Source: JALZBL01 sp040004775 (lineage in GTDB: Bacteria > Actinomycetota > Actinomycetes > Mycobacteriales > Jatrophihabitantaceae). Taken from it: a stretch of DNA of 36,874 nt. The position numbers and the translations under genes were made by a program. The notes under the pieces are model-generated. The model ran no database searches, was not told where the DNA came from, and saw only the letters and a list, made by a program, of their open reading frames with translations. Of the stretch, positions 17,148 through 24,230 are shown piece after piece. The DNA lies in NCBI GenBank assembly GCA_040004775.1, contig JBDUAD010000015.1:1-36874 (forward strand), written 5' to 3'. Each line of letters opens with the position of its first letter. The stretch's first letter is position 1.

Positions 17148-17471
17148 TCAGAGGTACAGGCCGGTGCCTTCGTCGACGCGACCGGCGGCCACCGCATGCA
17201 CGTCGCGCTCGCGCAGCAGCAGGTAGTCCTCGCCGGAGATCTCGACCTCGTGGCGATCATCCGGGCTGAACAGGACGCGATCGCCGAGTTCCACCGCGCG
17301 CACGTGGTTGCCGACGGCCAGCACCTCGCCCCACGTCAATCGCCTGGACACCTGCGCCGTCGCCGGGATGACGATGCCGCCCGATGAGCGCCGCTCGCCG
17401 TCCTCGGCCGACAGCCTCACCAGCAGCCGGTCGTGGAGCATCTTGATCGGCAGTCGGCTGGGCGAGCTCAC
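17148..17471 (-). CDS. Stand-alone Cpn10/GroES-like protein
   Basis: 107 residues with the Cpn10 fold signature: LPIKMLHDRLLVRL, the mobile-loop region RRSSGGIVIPATAQVSRRL, WGEVLAVG, GDRVLFSPDD and EDYLLLRERDVHAV. It diverges from true GroES (no GroEL gene adjacent; the tail ends GTGLYL rather than the usual roof/C-terminal sequence), so it is probably a paralogue whose chaperonin partner, if any, is elsewhere. Starts ATG 17471, 21 bases after the stop of the metallopeptidase gene, in which gap an imperfect palindrome lies. No symbol given because groS is expected next to a chaperonin gene. Confidence 0.82.
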   Translation of the reverse strand: MSSPSRLPIKMLHDRLLVRLSAEDGERRSSGGIVIPATAQVSRRLTWGEVLAVGNHVRAVELGDRVLFSPDDRHEVEISGEDYLLLRERDVHAVAAGRVDEGTGLYL

Positions 17472-17479
17472 CGCTCCAC

Positions 17480-17497
17480 CCTAAAGCGCGCTTCAGG
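17480..17497. repeat. 18-bp imperfect palindrome at the Cpn10 leader
   Basis: CCTAAAGCGCGCTTCAGG is symmetrical except for one pair, with a perfect 10-bp core AAGCGCGCTT. It covers the stop of the metallopeptidase gene and lies 9 bases before the Cpn10-like start: either an operator or a small attenuating hairpin. Confidence 0.4.
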
Positions 17498-17843
17498 CCC
17501 AGCCGAGCTCGTGCAGGCGCTCGTCGTCGATGCCGACGTGGTGGCCAAGCTCGTGCACCACGGTCACCGCGATCTGCGCGGCCAGCTCCTGTTCGTCGGT
17601 ACAGACGCGCATCAACGGTCGGCGGTAGAGGGTGACCTGGTCGGGCAGGGCGAAGGAGTAGTCCGTTGTCCGCTCGGTCAGCGCGATGCCGTGATACAGC
17701 CCGAGCAGCCCGGGTTGACCCTCGGCCTCGTCCTGCACCTGGATCATCACGTTGTCGAGCATGGCCACGATCTGCGGTGGCAGGCGATCGAGTGCTTCGC
17801 CGACCAGCTCCTCGAACCGCTCCGCCGACACCTCGACCACCAA
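17493..17843 (-). CDS. Small metallopeptidase-family protein (zincin, PF06262-like)
   Basis: 116 residues. The zinc motif is VVHELGHHVGIDDERLHELGW, with His97, Glu98 and His101 and the downstream Asp as third ligand candidate, the HExxHxxGxxD/H pattern of minimal zincins. Preceding blocks are FEELVGEALDRLPP, VQVQ-like strand DNVMIQVQDE and DQVTLYRRPLMRV, typical of this family. The physiological substrate is unknown. Located upstream of the Cpn10-like gene on the same strand and 30 bases downstream of DUF350. From memory, mycobacteria keep a homologue (Rv3836) between pheA and serS. Confidence 0.88.
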   Translation of the reverse strand: MVVEVSAERFEELVGEALDRLPPQIVAMLDNVMIQVQDEAEGQPGLLGLYHGIALTERTTDYSFALPDQVTLYRRPLMRVCTDEQELAAQIAVTVVHELGHHVGIDDERLHELGWA

Positions 17844-17873
17844 CCCAGTGTGCCCTGGTGCCCGTGTGCCCGG

Positions 17874-18329
17874 TCAGGTCAGCGAGGCAGCGATGATCAG
17901 CCCGAGCGCGACGTGCGTGGCGGCCAAGGCGATGGACGTCGGGCGGTAGTGCTCGTCGTGCAGGAGGGCGTCGACGTCGATGCGCAACACGAACTCGAGC
18001 GCGCGCATGGCCAGCACGAGAGCAAGGATGCCGACCAAGCCGAACACCGCGGTCGAGATGAGACCGTCGAGGAGGTGACCGCCGCTGGTGAAGATGCAGG
18101 TGACCACGATGATCGCGATGGCCGCCGCTCCGCCGACCGCTACGGCCACTGCGTTCGGACGGCCGCGCGCGACGAGGTCGTTGAGCCGGCCGGGCGTCGT
18201 CAGGTCGACCAGCACGAAACCTGCGGCGATGAGCACCGCCCCGAGGGCGGCGTAGACCAACAACGCGCCCACGCCGTGCAGCAGGTCATGGCCGAACCCG
18301 GGCTCGAGGGCAACGCTGCGGTGGGACAC
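17874..18329 (-). CDS. DUF350-family membrane protein (YjfL-like)
   Basis: 151 residues from GTG 18329, chosen because GAGGAG lies 5 bases upstream; a longer reading begins with Pro/Arg-rich sequence. About four membrane segments: VGALLVYAALGAVLIAAGFV (then LVDLTTPGRLNDLV, the typical DUF350 loop), AVAVGGAAAIAIIVVTC, LISTAVFGLVGILALVLAMR and SIALAATHVALGLIIAASL. It is the third gene of a set with the DUF1190-like protein and the YgiC/YjfC-like ligase, 60 bases downstream of the ligase stop. E. coli yjfL-yjfM-yjfC has the same three families in another order. Function unknown. Confidence 0.85.
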   Translation of the reverse strand: MSHRSVALEPGFGHDLLHGVGALLVYAALGAVLIAAGFVLVDLTTPGRLNDLVARGRPNAVAVAVGGAAAIAIIVVTCIFTSGGHLLDGLISTAVFGLVGILALVLAMRALEFVLRIDVDALLHDEHYRPTSIALAATHVALGLIIAASLT

Positions 18330-18389
18330 GGGCACTCCTCTGTCAGACGGTGACGCCGGACCGGGTCGGCGCGGCAACGCGGCGGAGCA

Positions 18390-19673
18390 TCACTGACCAC
18401 CGGTGGCCGGCGTTATTGCGTGGGGGACGAACGAGGACCGGTCGTCGGTGACCAGCCCGACCGACTCACGGATGCCCAGCCCGGCCGACTCGTCGCCGAC
18501 CACCCACGCGCCGAGCACCGGGTGTTGGCCGTCGAAGGCGGGCAACGGATCGAAGGCCTGGTAGACGTAGCCCTCGTCGCCGTACTCGCCGGCCGTGGCC
18601 ACCGTCCCTTCGGGCGTCACGATGGTCATGCTGGCGCCCTCGCGACCGAGCTTGGGCTTGCGGATGTATTCGGTGAGCGGCCCGGGGTCGTCGAGGAAGG
18701 CCGGCAGCAGGGACGGGTGGCCGGGATGCAATTGCCACAGCACGGCCAGGATCGCCTTGTTCGACAGAAGCGCTTTCCACGCCGGCTCGATCCAGGTGGT
18801 GGTGTGACCGCGGCTGGTCGGGGCCGAGGGATCGGGCCCGGTCCGGGGCCGGCCGAGCCGGCCGAGGCCGGCCGCGCTGAGGTCAGCGGCCGAGACCACG
18901 CCCACCGGCATCGAGGCCATGGCCTGCCGACCGAACGGGTCGCGAATCAGCCACTCCCACGGGTACAGCTTGAACAGGGTTTCGATCGGCTCACCGGCGA
19001 GGTCGACGAAGCCCTGCCGGTCGTCGTCCCAGCCGAGGTCCTCGATGGCCAGGCCCACCGTGTCGAATCCGGCTTCGGCCGCGGTCTCCTGCAGATAGGC
19101 CGTCGTCAGGTGGTCCTCCCCGGTGGTCTCCAGGTTCGTCCAGGTGAAGTGGATCGTGCTCGACGCCAGGCCGTCCCCGCCGAGATGGGTCCACCGCTCG
19201 ACCAGCCGCTCGTGCAAGGAGTTCCATTGGTCATGGTCGGGCAGGACGTCCTTGAGCCAGTGCCACTGCAGGATGCTGGCCTCGAGCAGGGTGGTCGGTG
19301 TGTCGGCGTTGTACTCCAGCAGCTGGGCCGGGCCGGTGCCGTCGTAGCGCAGGTCGAAGCGGCCGTAGAGGTGACCGTCGCGCCGGCGCCACGAGTCGAC
19401 GATGGCCGGCCAGGTGAACTCGGGCAGCGCGAAGTCGCGGAAGCGCTCCGCGGCGATCACGTGCTCGACCGCCTCCAGGCACATGAGATGCAGGCCCTCG
19501 ACCTGAGCCTCGAGCAGGAGCACCTCGTCGAGGTCGAACTCGTAGTACACCGACTCGTCCCAGTACGGACGGGCGGCGCCGGGCGGCAGCAACAGGCTGT
19601 CTTCGTAGACCAGGCCCTGGGAGACGACCGTGTCCAGCCAGCCCGCCCGCGGATCGATCGTGCGCCGGCGCAT
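18390..19673 (-). CDS. Glutathionylspermidine synthase-like ATP-grasp ligase (YgiC/YjfC family)
   Basis: 427 residues from ATG 19673, which overlaps the stop of the upstream gene by one base (TGATG), so translation is probably coupled. The family is recognised by YWDESVYYEFDLDEVLLLE near residue 40, LRYDGTGPAQLLEYNADTPTTLLEA, FKLYPWEWLIRDPFG, and the ATP-binding lid region YIRKPKLGREGASM near the C-terminus, followed by GYVYQAF and GAWVVGDES. The fold forms an amide bond between a carboxylate and an amine using ATP. Only the synthetase domain is present, with no amidase, as in E. coli YgiC and YjfC, whose real substrates are uncertain; glutathionylspermidine itself is unlikely in an actinobacterium. 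Confidence 0.9.
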   Translation of the reverse strand: MRRRTIDPRAGWLDTVVSQGLVYEDSLLLPPGAARPYWDESVYYEFDLDEVLLLEAQVEGLHLMCLEAVEHVIAAERFRDFALPEFTWPAIVDSWRRRDGHLYGRFDLRYDGTGPAQLLEYNADTPTTLLEASILQWHWLKDVLPDHDQWNSLHERLVERWTHLGGDGLASSTIHFTWTNLETTGEDHLTTAYLQETAAEAGFDTVGLAIEDLGWDDDRQGFVDLAGEPIETLFKLYPWEWLIRDPFGRQAMASMPVGVVSAADLSAAGLGRLGRPRTGPDPSAPTSRGHTTTWIEPAWKALLSNKAILAVLWQLHPGHPSLLPAFLDDPGPLTEYIRKPKLGREGASMTIVTPEGTVATAGEYGDEGYVYQAFDPLPAFDGQHPVLGAWVVGDESAGLGIRESVGLVTDDRSSFVPHAITPATGGQ

Positions 19674-20311
19674 CAGCCGGTGCCGGACCCGAGCCGGCCG
19701 CCGAAGCCGCCGCGACGGATCGTGCGCCCGGAGTCGGTCTTGATGCCGCCGCTCTTCGGCGCGGTGACCGAGCCGCCGGCGTAGCGGCCGTTGTTGACCG
19801 ACCCGCCGTAGTAGTAGTGGTACTGCGAGCCGCCGTAGAGGAAGAAGACGCCGCTCGGCGTGCCCCGGTCGCAGTAGGTCGCCGACACCGGCTGCTGGTT
19901 GGGGTCCACGCAGTGTGCGGTTGTCGACCGGTCGGTCAGGTAGAACGACGCCGCGATCCCCACCACGCCCAGGGTCGCCGCGGAGCCGATCAGCACGCGG
20001 CGACGGGCGCGGCGGTGCCGCTCGTCCTCGGCGCGGGCTTCGTCGCGGACGTCCTGGTCGATCAGGCGGCGGCGGGCGGTGGCCGGATTCGCGGGCCGCC
20101 GACGGGTGCCCGCGCCCTGCCGGGTGATCGCGCCGCGACGGACCTTGGCTGGTCGCCGTACCGACGTGGCCGGACCGGCCGATTGGTCGCCCGATTGATC
20201 GGCGTCGACAGCGGCTTCCGCCGCGGGCGGATTCACCTCGGCGCCGGGCGGGGCGGGCGGTTGGTCCGGTTCGGGACCGCCGGACTCGCCGGGACGGTCC
20301 GGATCGGTCAT
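19673..20311 (-). CDS. DUF1190-like membrane-anchored protein (YgiB/YjfM-like)
   Basis: 212 residues. The N-terminal 115 are hydrophilic, Pro/Ala then Arg-rich; a single membrane segment (VLIGSAATLGVVGIAASFYL) is followed by an outside domain with two cysteines (CVDPNQQPVSATYC, likely a disulfide), a Tyr/Gly-rich stretch (FFLYGGSQYHYYYGGSV) and a C-terminal GRTIRRGGFGG tail. The Cys pair and the RGGFG tail resemble the DUF1190 proteins YgiB/YjfM that accompany YgiC/YjfC ligases; the assignment is supported more by the coupled ligase gene than by length of similarity. GAGGA lies 8 bases before ATG 20311. First gene of the operon. Confidence 0.72.
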   Translation of the reverse strand: MTDPDRPGESGGPEPDQPPAPPGAEVNPPAAEAAVDADQSGDQSAGPATSVRRPAKVRRGAITRQGAGTRRRPANPATARRRLIDQDVRDEARAEDERHRRARRRVLIGSAATLGVVGIAASFYLTDRSTTAHCVDPNQQPVSATYCDRGTPSGVFFLYGGSQYHYYYGGSVNNGRYAGGSVTAPKSGGIKTDSGRTIRRGGFGGRLGSGTG

Positions 20312-20359
20312 GGGCGGCGTCCTCGCGGCTGACTGGGGCGGTGGCGACGAGCGATCCCA

Positions 20360-20383
20360 CGACGATCGTCGCTCGGAAAGCTA
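20360..20383 (-). promoter_or_regulatory. Predicted promoter -10 and palindromic operator of the ligase operon
   Basis: On the minus strand TAGCTT (20383-20378) fits a -10 hexamer. The predicted start of transcription, about 7 bases on, falls on a perfect 12-bp palindrome CGACGATCGTCG (20360-20371), the place where a repressor would block. The leader to ATG 20311 would be about 60 bases. No convincing -35 element. Confidence 0.4.
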
Positions 20384-20475
20384 CCGTGTCCGCTCCGCGA
20401 CGACTGGGCCGCGTCCGGGTTCAGCCCTGGCCGGCGGCGGGACTCGTCACCGCACGAGCCGAACCGCCGGGTTCG

Positions 20476-20706
20476 CTACTTCTCCAGAGTGAACCAGATG
20501 CCGATCACCACGCCGGCCGCGGCCACGGCGAAGCACAGGCCGGCCAAGGCGAAGCGGGCGACGACGGGGCGGGCGGCGGCACGGGCCCCCTCGGCCTCGG
20601 CCAGGTTCCGGGCCCCGAATGCGAACCCCCCGACGATGACCAGACCGGCGACCAGTGAGTAGAGCAACACGCGCCCGGTGGCCGCGAAGTCGATGTAGTC
20701 GCTCAC
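20476..20706 (-). CDS. Small two-helix membrane protein coupled to pit
   Basis: 76 residues from GTG 20706, whose codon overlaps the stop of pit by four bases (GTGA), so it is translationally coupled. Two membrane segments: VLLYSLVAGLVIVGGFAFGA and FALAGLCFAVAAAGVVIGIWF, joined by a charged loop with AEAEGARAAARPVV; ends LEK. No catalytic motif. From memory, mycobacterial pitA is likewise followed by a small membrane protein gene (Rv0544c), which would make this a conserved partner of the phosphate transporter; its job is unknown. Confidence 0.8.
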   Translation of the reverse strand: MSDYIDFAATGRVLLYSLVAGLVIVGGFAFGARNLAEAEGARAAARPVVARFALAGLCFAVAAAGVVIGIWFTLEK

Positions 20707-21872
20707 GTCACGCTCCCCACCGTGGCTTTGGCCGAGGCCGGCGTGGATCGGCCGGCCAGCGCGCCTTCGTCCACCGCCTCGTCGTTGATGTTGTGGGCAC
20801 CAACCGGGTCGCGCCGCGAGATCGCGTACACCCCGGCCAGGACGGCCACGGCCAGCACAGCGACGATGACGATGGAGGTGTTGCCGCCGCGCTTGGTGGC
20901 GAAGGCGATGCCCGCGGCGACAGCGGCGGCGGCCGGCAGGGTCACGATCCAGGCCACGACCATGCGCCCGGCGATGCGCCACTTGACGTCGGCGGCCTTG
21001 CCCATGCCGCTGCCCATCACCGCGCCGGCGGTGATGTGCGTGGTGGACAACGGCAGCCCGTTGCGGGTAGCGATCAGCAGCACGGCGGCGGCGGAGGTCT
21101 CGGCGGCGAAGCCCTGCGGCGACTCGACCTGCGTGAGCCGGTGCCCCATCGTGCGGATGACTCGCCAGCCACCGAGGTAGGTGCCGGCGGCGATGGCCAG
21201 CGCGCACGACGCGATCACCCAGGTGGGCGGGTCCGAGCCCTTGTCCAGCCGGGCGTCGGCGATCAGGGCCAGGGTGATGATGCCCATGGTCTTCTGGGCG
21301 TCATTGGTGCCGTGGGCCAGGGAGACGAGGGAGGCGGACGCGATCTGGCCGAGACGGAAGGTCTTCCTGGTTTCCCTCACTTGGTTGGGGCGGGCGATCC
21401 GGTAGGCCACGAAGGTCGCGATGGCGGCGACCAGGCCGGCGATGATCGGCGAGAGCACGGCCGGGATGACGACCTTCGACACGATGCTCTGACCCTTGAC
21501 CGCCGACGTGCCGGCCGCGACCGCGGTGGCACCGATGACGCCGCCGATCAGAGCGTGCGACGACGACGAGGGAAGACCGAAGTACCAGGTCAGCACGTTC
21601 CAGGCGATGCCGCCGAGCAGACCCGCGAACACGATCGGCAGGGTGACCACGTTCTGGTCGACGATCCCGCTGGCGATCGTCGCCGCGACCTTGATCGACA
21701 GAAAGGCGCCGACGAAGTTCAGCACGCCGCACAGGGCGACGGCGATGCGGGGCCGCAGCGCCCCGGTGGCGATGGAGGTGGCCATTGCGTTGGCGGTGTC
21801 GTGGAACCCGTTGGTGAAGTCAAAGGAGAGAGCGGTGACGACCACCAGCACCAATAGGAGGGTGTTGTGCAC
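20703..21872 (-). CDS. pit: Low-affinity inorganic phosphate transporter, PiT family
   Basis: 389 residues, many membrane segments. Both PiT signature repeats are present: DFTNGFHDTANAMATSIATG near the N-terminus and VSLAHGTNDAQKTMGII in the middle. Also typical are GLPSSSSHALIGG and NGLPLSTTHITAGAVMGSG. Imports phosphate with a cation or proton, usually as a metal-phosphate complex. GTG 21872 matches the family start (a few residues before the first helix), with no strong ribosome site. The upstream region shared with serS contains an 11-bp direct repeat resembling a PHO box. The downstream small membrane gene overlaps by four bases. Confidence 0.95.
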   Translation of the reverse strand: MHNTLLLVLVVVTALSFDFTNGFHDTANAMATSIATGALRPRIAVALCGVLNFVGAFLSIKVAATIASGIVDQNVVTLPIVFAGLLGGIAWNVLTWYFGLPSSSSHALIGGVIGATAVAAGTSAVKGQSIVSKVVIPAVLSPIIAGLVAAIATFVAYRIARPNQVRETRKTFRLGQIASASLVSLAHGTNDAQKTMGIITLALIADARLDKGSDPPTWVIASCALAIAAGTYLGGWRVIRTMGHRLTQVESPQGFAAETSAAAVLLIATRNGLPLSTTHITAGAVMGSGMGKAADVKWRIAGRMVVAWIVTLPAAAAVAAGIAFATKRGGNTSIVIVAVLAVAVLAGVYAISRRDPVGAHNINDEAVDEGALAGRSTPASAKATVGSVT

Positions 21873-21922
21873 GAGTACAACATGACATCCACCTGGCCCC
21901 GCGAAACACCGGAACTGAAAGC

Positions 21923-21955
21923 GTTCACGGAGAGTTCATCTTTCGGTCGAACCGC
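21923..21955 (+). promoter_or_regulatory. PHO-box-like 11-bp direct repeats between pit and serS
   Basis: GTTCACGGAGA (21923-21933) is followed directly by GTTCATCTTTC (21934-21944), in exact 11-base phase, and a degenerate third unit GGTCGAACCGC (21945-21955). GTTCA at the start of 11-bp units is the hallmark of PhoP sites in Streptomyces. It lies 51 bases upstream of the pit start; the repeat reads away from pit. PhoP control of pit is inferred. Confidence 0.55.
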
Positions 21956-22016
21956 TGGAATCCGGGCGCCCCCGCGAAGCAGGACGGCGACGGGCCGACG
22001 CCGTCGAAAGGCCGGA

Positions 22017-22022
22017 TAGCCT
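22017..22022 (+). promoter_or_regulatory. -10 element of leaderless serS promoter
   Basis: TAGCCT, exactly 6 bases, then GTG 22029; no ribosome site. Same geometry as pheA and the fpg-like gene. Confidence 0.5.
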
Positions 22023-22028
22023 GGGCCG

Positions 22029-23315
22029 GTGATCGACCTACGGGCCCTGCGCGCCGAGCCGGAGACCTTCCGGGCCTCCCAGCGGGCCCGCGGCGAGGAT
22101 CCCCGCGCGGTCGACGCGCTGCTGGGCACCGACGACCGCCGCCGGGCCGCGGTGGCGGAGGCCGACGCGCTGCGCGCCGAGCAGAAGCAGATCGGCGCCT
22201 CGATCCGCACCGCCGACGCTGCCACCCGCCCGGCGCTGCTGGTACGGGCCCGCGTGCTGGCCGAGCGCGTCGGTGCGGCCCAATCCGCCCAGGCCGAGGC
22301 CGACTCGGAACTGCGCACGACCCAGCTGGCGATCAGCAATCTCATCGATCCGCAGGCGCCGCCCGGCGGGGCGGACGACTTCGTGGTGCTCGAGACGGTA
22401 GGCACGCCGCCCGCGATCGCCGACCCGCGAGATCACACCCAGATCGGAACGGATCTGGCGGCGATCGACACCGAGCGGGGAGCCAAGGTCTCCGGAGCGC
22501 GGTTCTACTTCCTCACCGGCATCGGCGCCCAACTCGAGCTCGCTCTGGTGAACCTGGCGATGGCCCGGGCCGAGCAGTTGGGGTTCGTGCCAGTCATCGC
22601 CCCGGCCCTGGTCAAACCGGAGATCATGGAGGGCACCGGCTTCCTCGGTGCGCACGCGGCCGAGGTGTACCGCCTGGCTGAGGACGACCTCTACCTCGTG
22701 GGCACGTCCGAGGTGGCCCTGGCCGGCTACCACGCCGGGGAGATCCTCGACCCGGCCGACCTCCCGCTGCGCTACGCCGGCTTTTCGTCCTGCTTCCGGC
22801 GCGAGGCCGGCTCCTACGGGCGCGACACCCGCGGCATCATCCGGGTGCACTGGTTCGACAAGGTCGAGATGTTCTCCTACGTCGCGGTCGACGACGCCGA
22901 CGAGGAGCACCAGCGGCTGCTGGCCTGGGAGCGGGAGTTCCTGGACGCCCTCGAGCTGGCCTACCGGGTCGTCGACGTCGCCGCCGGAGATCTCGGATCG
23001 AGCGCGGCCCGCAAGTTCGACCTCGAGGCCTGGTTCCCCTCCCAGGGCGCCTACCGCGAGCTGACGTCGACGTCGAACTGCACGACGTTCCAGTCGCGGC
23101 GACTCAACACCCGGGCCCGCGGATCGGCCGGTACCGAGCCGGTGGCGACCCTCAACGGCACGTTGTGCGCCGTGGCTCGCACCATCGCCTGCCTGCTCGA
23201 CCACCACCAGCGTCCGGACGGCTCGGTGTACGTCCCCGAGGCGCTGCGACCGTTCCTCGGCGGCCGCGACGCCCTCGTGGCGCCGGGGCGCGCAGCTGCC
23301 TTCACCGCGCGGTGA
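22029..23315 (+). CDS. serS: Seryl-tRNA synthetase
   Basis: Charges tRNA-Ser (and tRNA-Sec where present) with serine. 428 residues, normal length. An N-terminal coiled-coil arm that grips the tRNA (about residues 30-105, rich in Arg/Ala/Glu) is followed by the class II core: ARFYFLTGIGAQLELALVNLAM, GTGFLGAHAAEVYRL, YLVGTSEVAL (the TxE loop), motif 2 FSSCFRREAGSYGRDTRGIIRVHWF and motif 3 NGTLCAVARTIACLLDHHQ, then VYVPEALRPFLGG. Motif 2 has Trp where many family members have Gln (RVHQF). The stop overlaps the next gene's ATG by one base. Confidence 0.97.
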   Translation: MIDLRALRAEPETFRASQRARGEDPRAVDALLGTDDRRRAAVAEADALRAEQKQIGASIRTADAATRPALLVRARVLAERVGAAQSAQAEADSELRTTQLAISNLIDPQAPPGGADDFVVLETVGTPPAIADPRDHTQIGTDLAAIDTERGAKVSGARFYFLTGIGAQLELALVNLAMARAEQLGFVPVIAPALVKPEIMEGTGFLGAHAAEVYRLAEDDLYLVGTSEVALAGYHAGEILDPADLPLRYAGFSSCFRREAGSYGRDTRGIIRVHWFDKVEMFSYVAVDDADEEHQRLLAWEREFLDALELAYRVVDVAAGDLGSSAARKFDLEAWFPSQGAYRELTSTSNCTTFQSRRLNTRARGSAGTEPVATLNGTLCAVARTIACLLDHHQRPDGSVYVPEALRPFLGGRDALVAPGRAAAFTAR

Positions 23316-24181
23316 TGCCGATCCGGCTGCTGGCCAGTGATCTGGACGGCACCCTGCTGCGCAGCGACAACTCCGTGTCGCAACGAACCCGGGCCGCCCT
23401 GCAGGCGGCGGACGCGCAAGGCCTGATGGTCGCCTTCGTGACCGGCCGACCGCCGCGGTGGCTGGACGAGGTGGCCGAGGCCACCGGTCACATCGGCATC
23501 GCCGTGGCCGCCAACGGAGCGCTGCTCTACGACCTGCACACCGAGCGGGTGGTGGCCGAGCACCTGCTCGATCCGGCCGCGCTGGCCGAGGTGACCACCG
23601 CTTTGCGCAAGGCCTTTCCCGACGTGCGCTTCGGCGTGGAGTACGGGCTGGAGTTCGCCTACGAGCCGGACTACCGCCACGACTGGGAGATCACGCCGGT
23701 GACCGACCGGCGCGGCCGGCCGCTGCCCACCCCGGTGTCGGACGAGTTGGCCGCGCTCATCGATCGTCCGGCGATCAAGCTGCTGGCCAAGCACCGCACC
23801 GCCGACCCCGACGAGTTCCTCCGTGTGGCCAGCGGGCTGCTCGGCGCCCGCGCCAGCGTGACCCGCTCCGGGCACTCGGCCCTGCTCGAGATCGCCGCGC
23901 CGGGCATCACCAAGGCCACCGGCCTGGCCGCGCTGGCCGACTCGCACGGCATCGCGCAGTCAGAGGTGGCCGCGGTCGGCGACATGCCCAACGACGTGGC
24001 CATGCTGACCTGGGCCGCCCGCAGCTTCGCCGTGGCCAACGCCCATCCGAGCGCCAAGGCCGCGGCCGACGAGGTCATCGGCAGCAACGACGACGACGCC
24101 GTGGCCGTCCTCATCGAGCGCCTCCTGAGCGCCGAGGCGGCCGCGACCGAGCGGCCTAGAAGCGCCGAGTCGCTGGGCTGA
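23315..24181 (+). CDS. Cof/YidA-type HAD hydrolase
   Basis: 288 residues. HAD motif I LASDLDGTLL near the N-terminus, motif II-like FVTGRPP, a C2-type cap in the middle, motif III Lys in the GITKATGLAALA region and motif IV VGDMPNDVAMLTWA. Cytoplasmic phosphatase of the Cof type; such enzymes act on sugar phosphates or cofactors, and the substrate is not predictable. The ATG overlaps the serS stop by one base (TGATG), and an in-frame GTG directly precedes it, so it is translated with serS as one operon. Convergent with bpa. Confidence 0.92.
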   Translation: MPIRLLASDLDGTLLRSDNSVSQRTRAALQAADAQGLMVAFVTGRPPRWLDEVAEATGHIGIAVAANGALLYDLHTERVVAEHLLDPAALAEVTTALRKAFPDVRFGVEYGLEFAYEPDYRHDWEITPVTDRRGRPLPTPVSDELAALIDRPAIKLLAKHRTADPDEFLRVASGLLGARASVTRSGHSALLEIAAPGITKATGLAALADSHGIAQSEVAAVGDMPNDVAMLTWAARSFAVANAHPSAKAAADEVIGSNDDDAVAVLIERLLSAEAAATERPRSAESLG

Positions 24182-24230
24182 TCTGACCCAGCGGCTCCCT
24201 GACGGCTACGAGTCCACCGGCTGCGGACGG

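Noticed and set aside
22029..23315. tRNA gene near serS or elsewhere
   Set aside because: No cloverleaf-compatible GGTTCGA-type T-loop with matching acceptor ends was seen; the GTTCGAA at about 2290 belongs to the resolvase frame.
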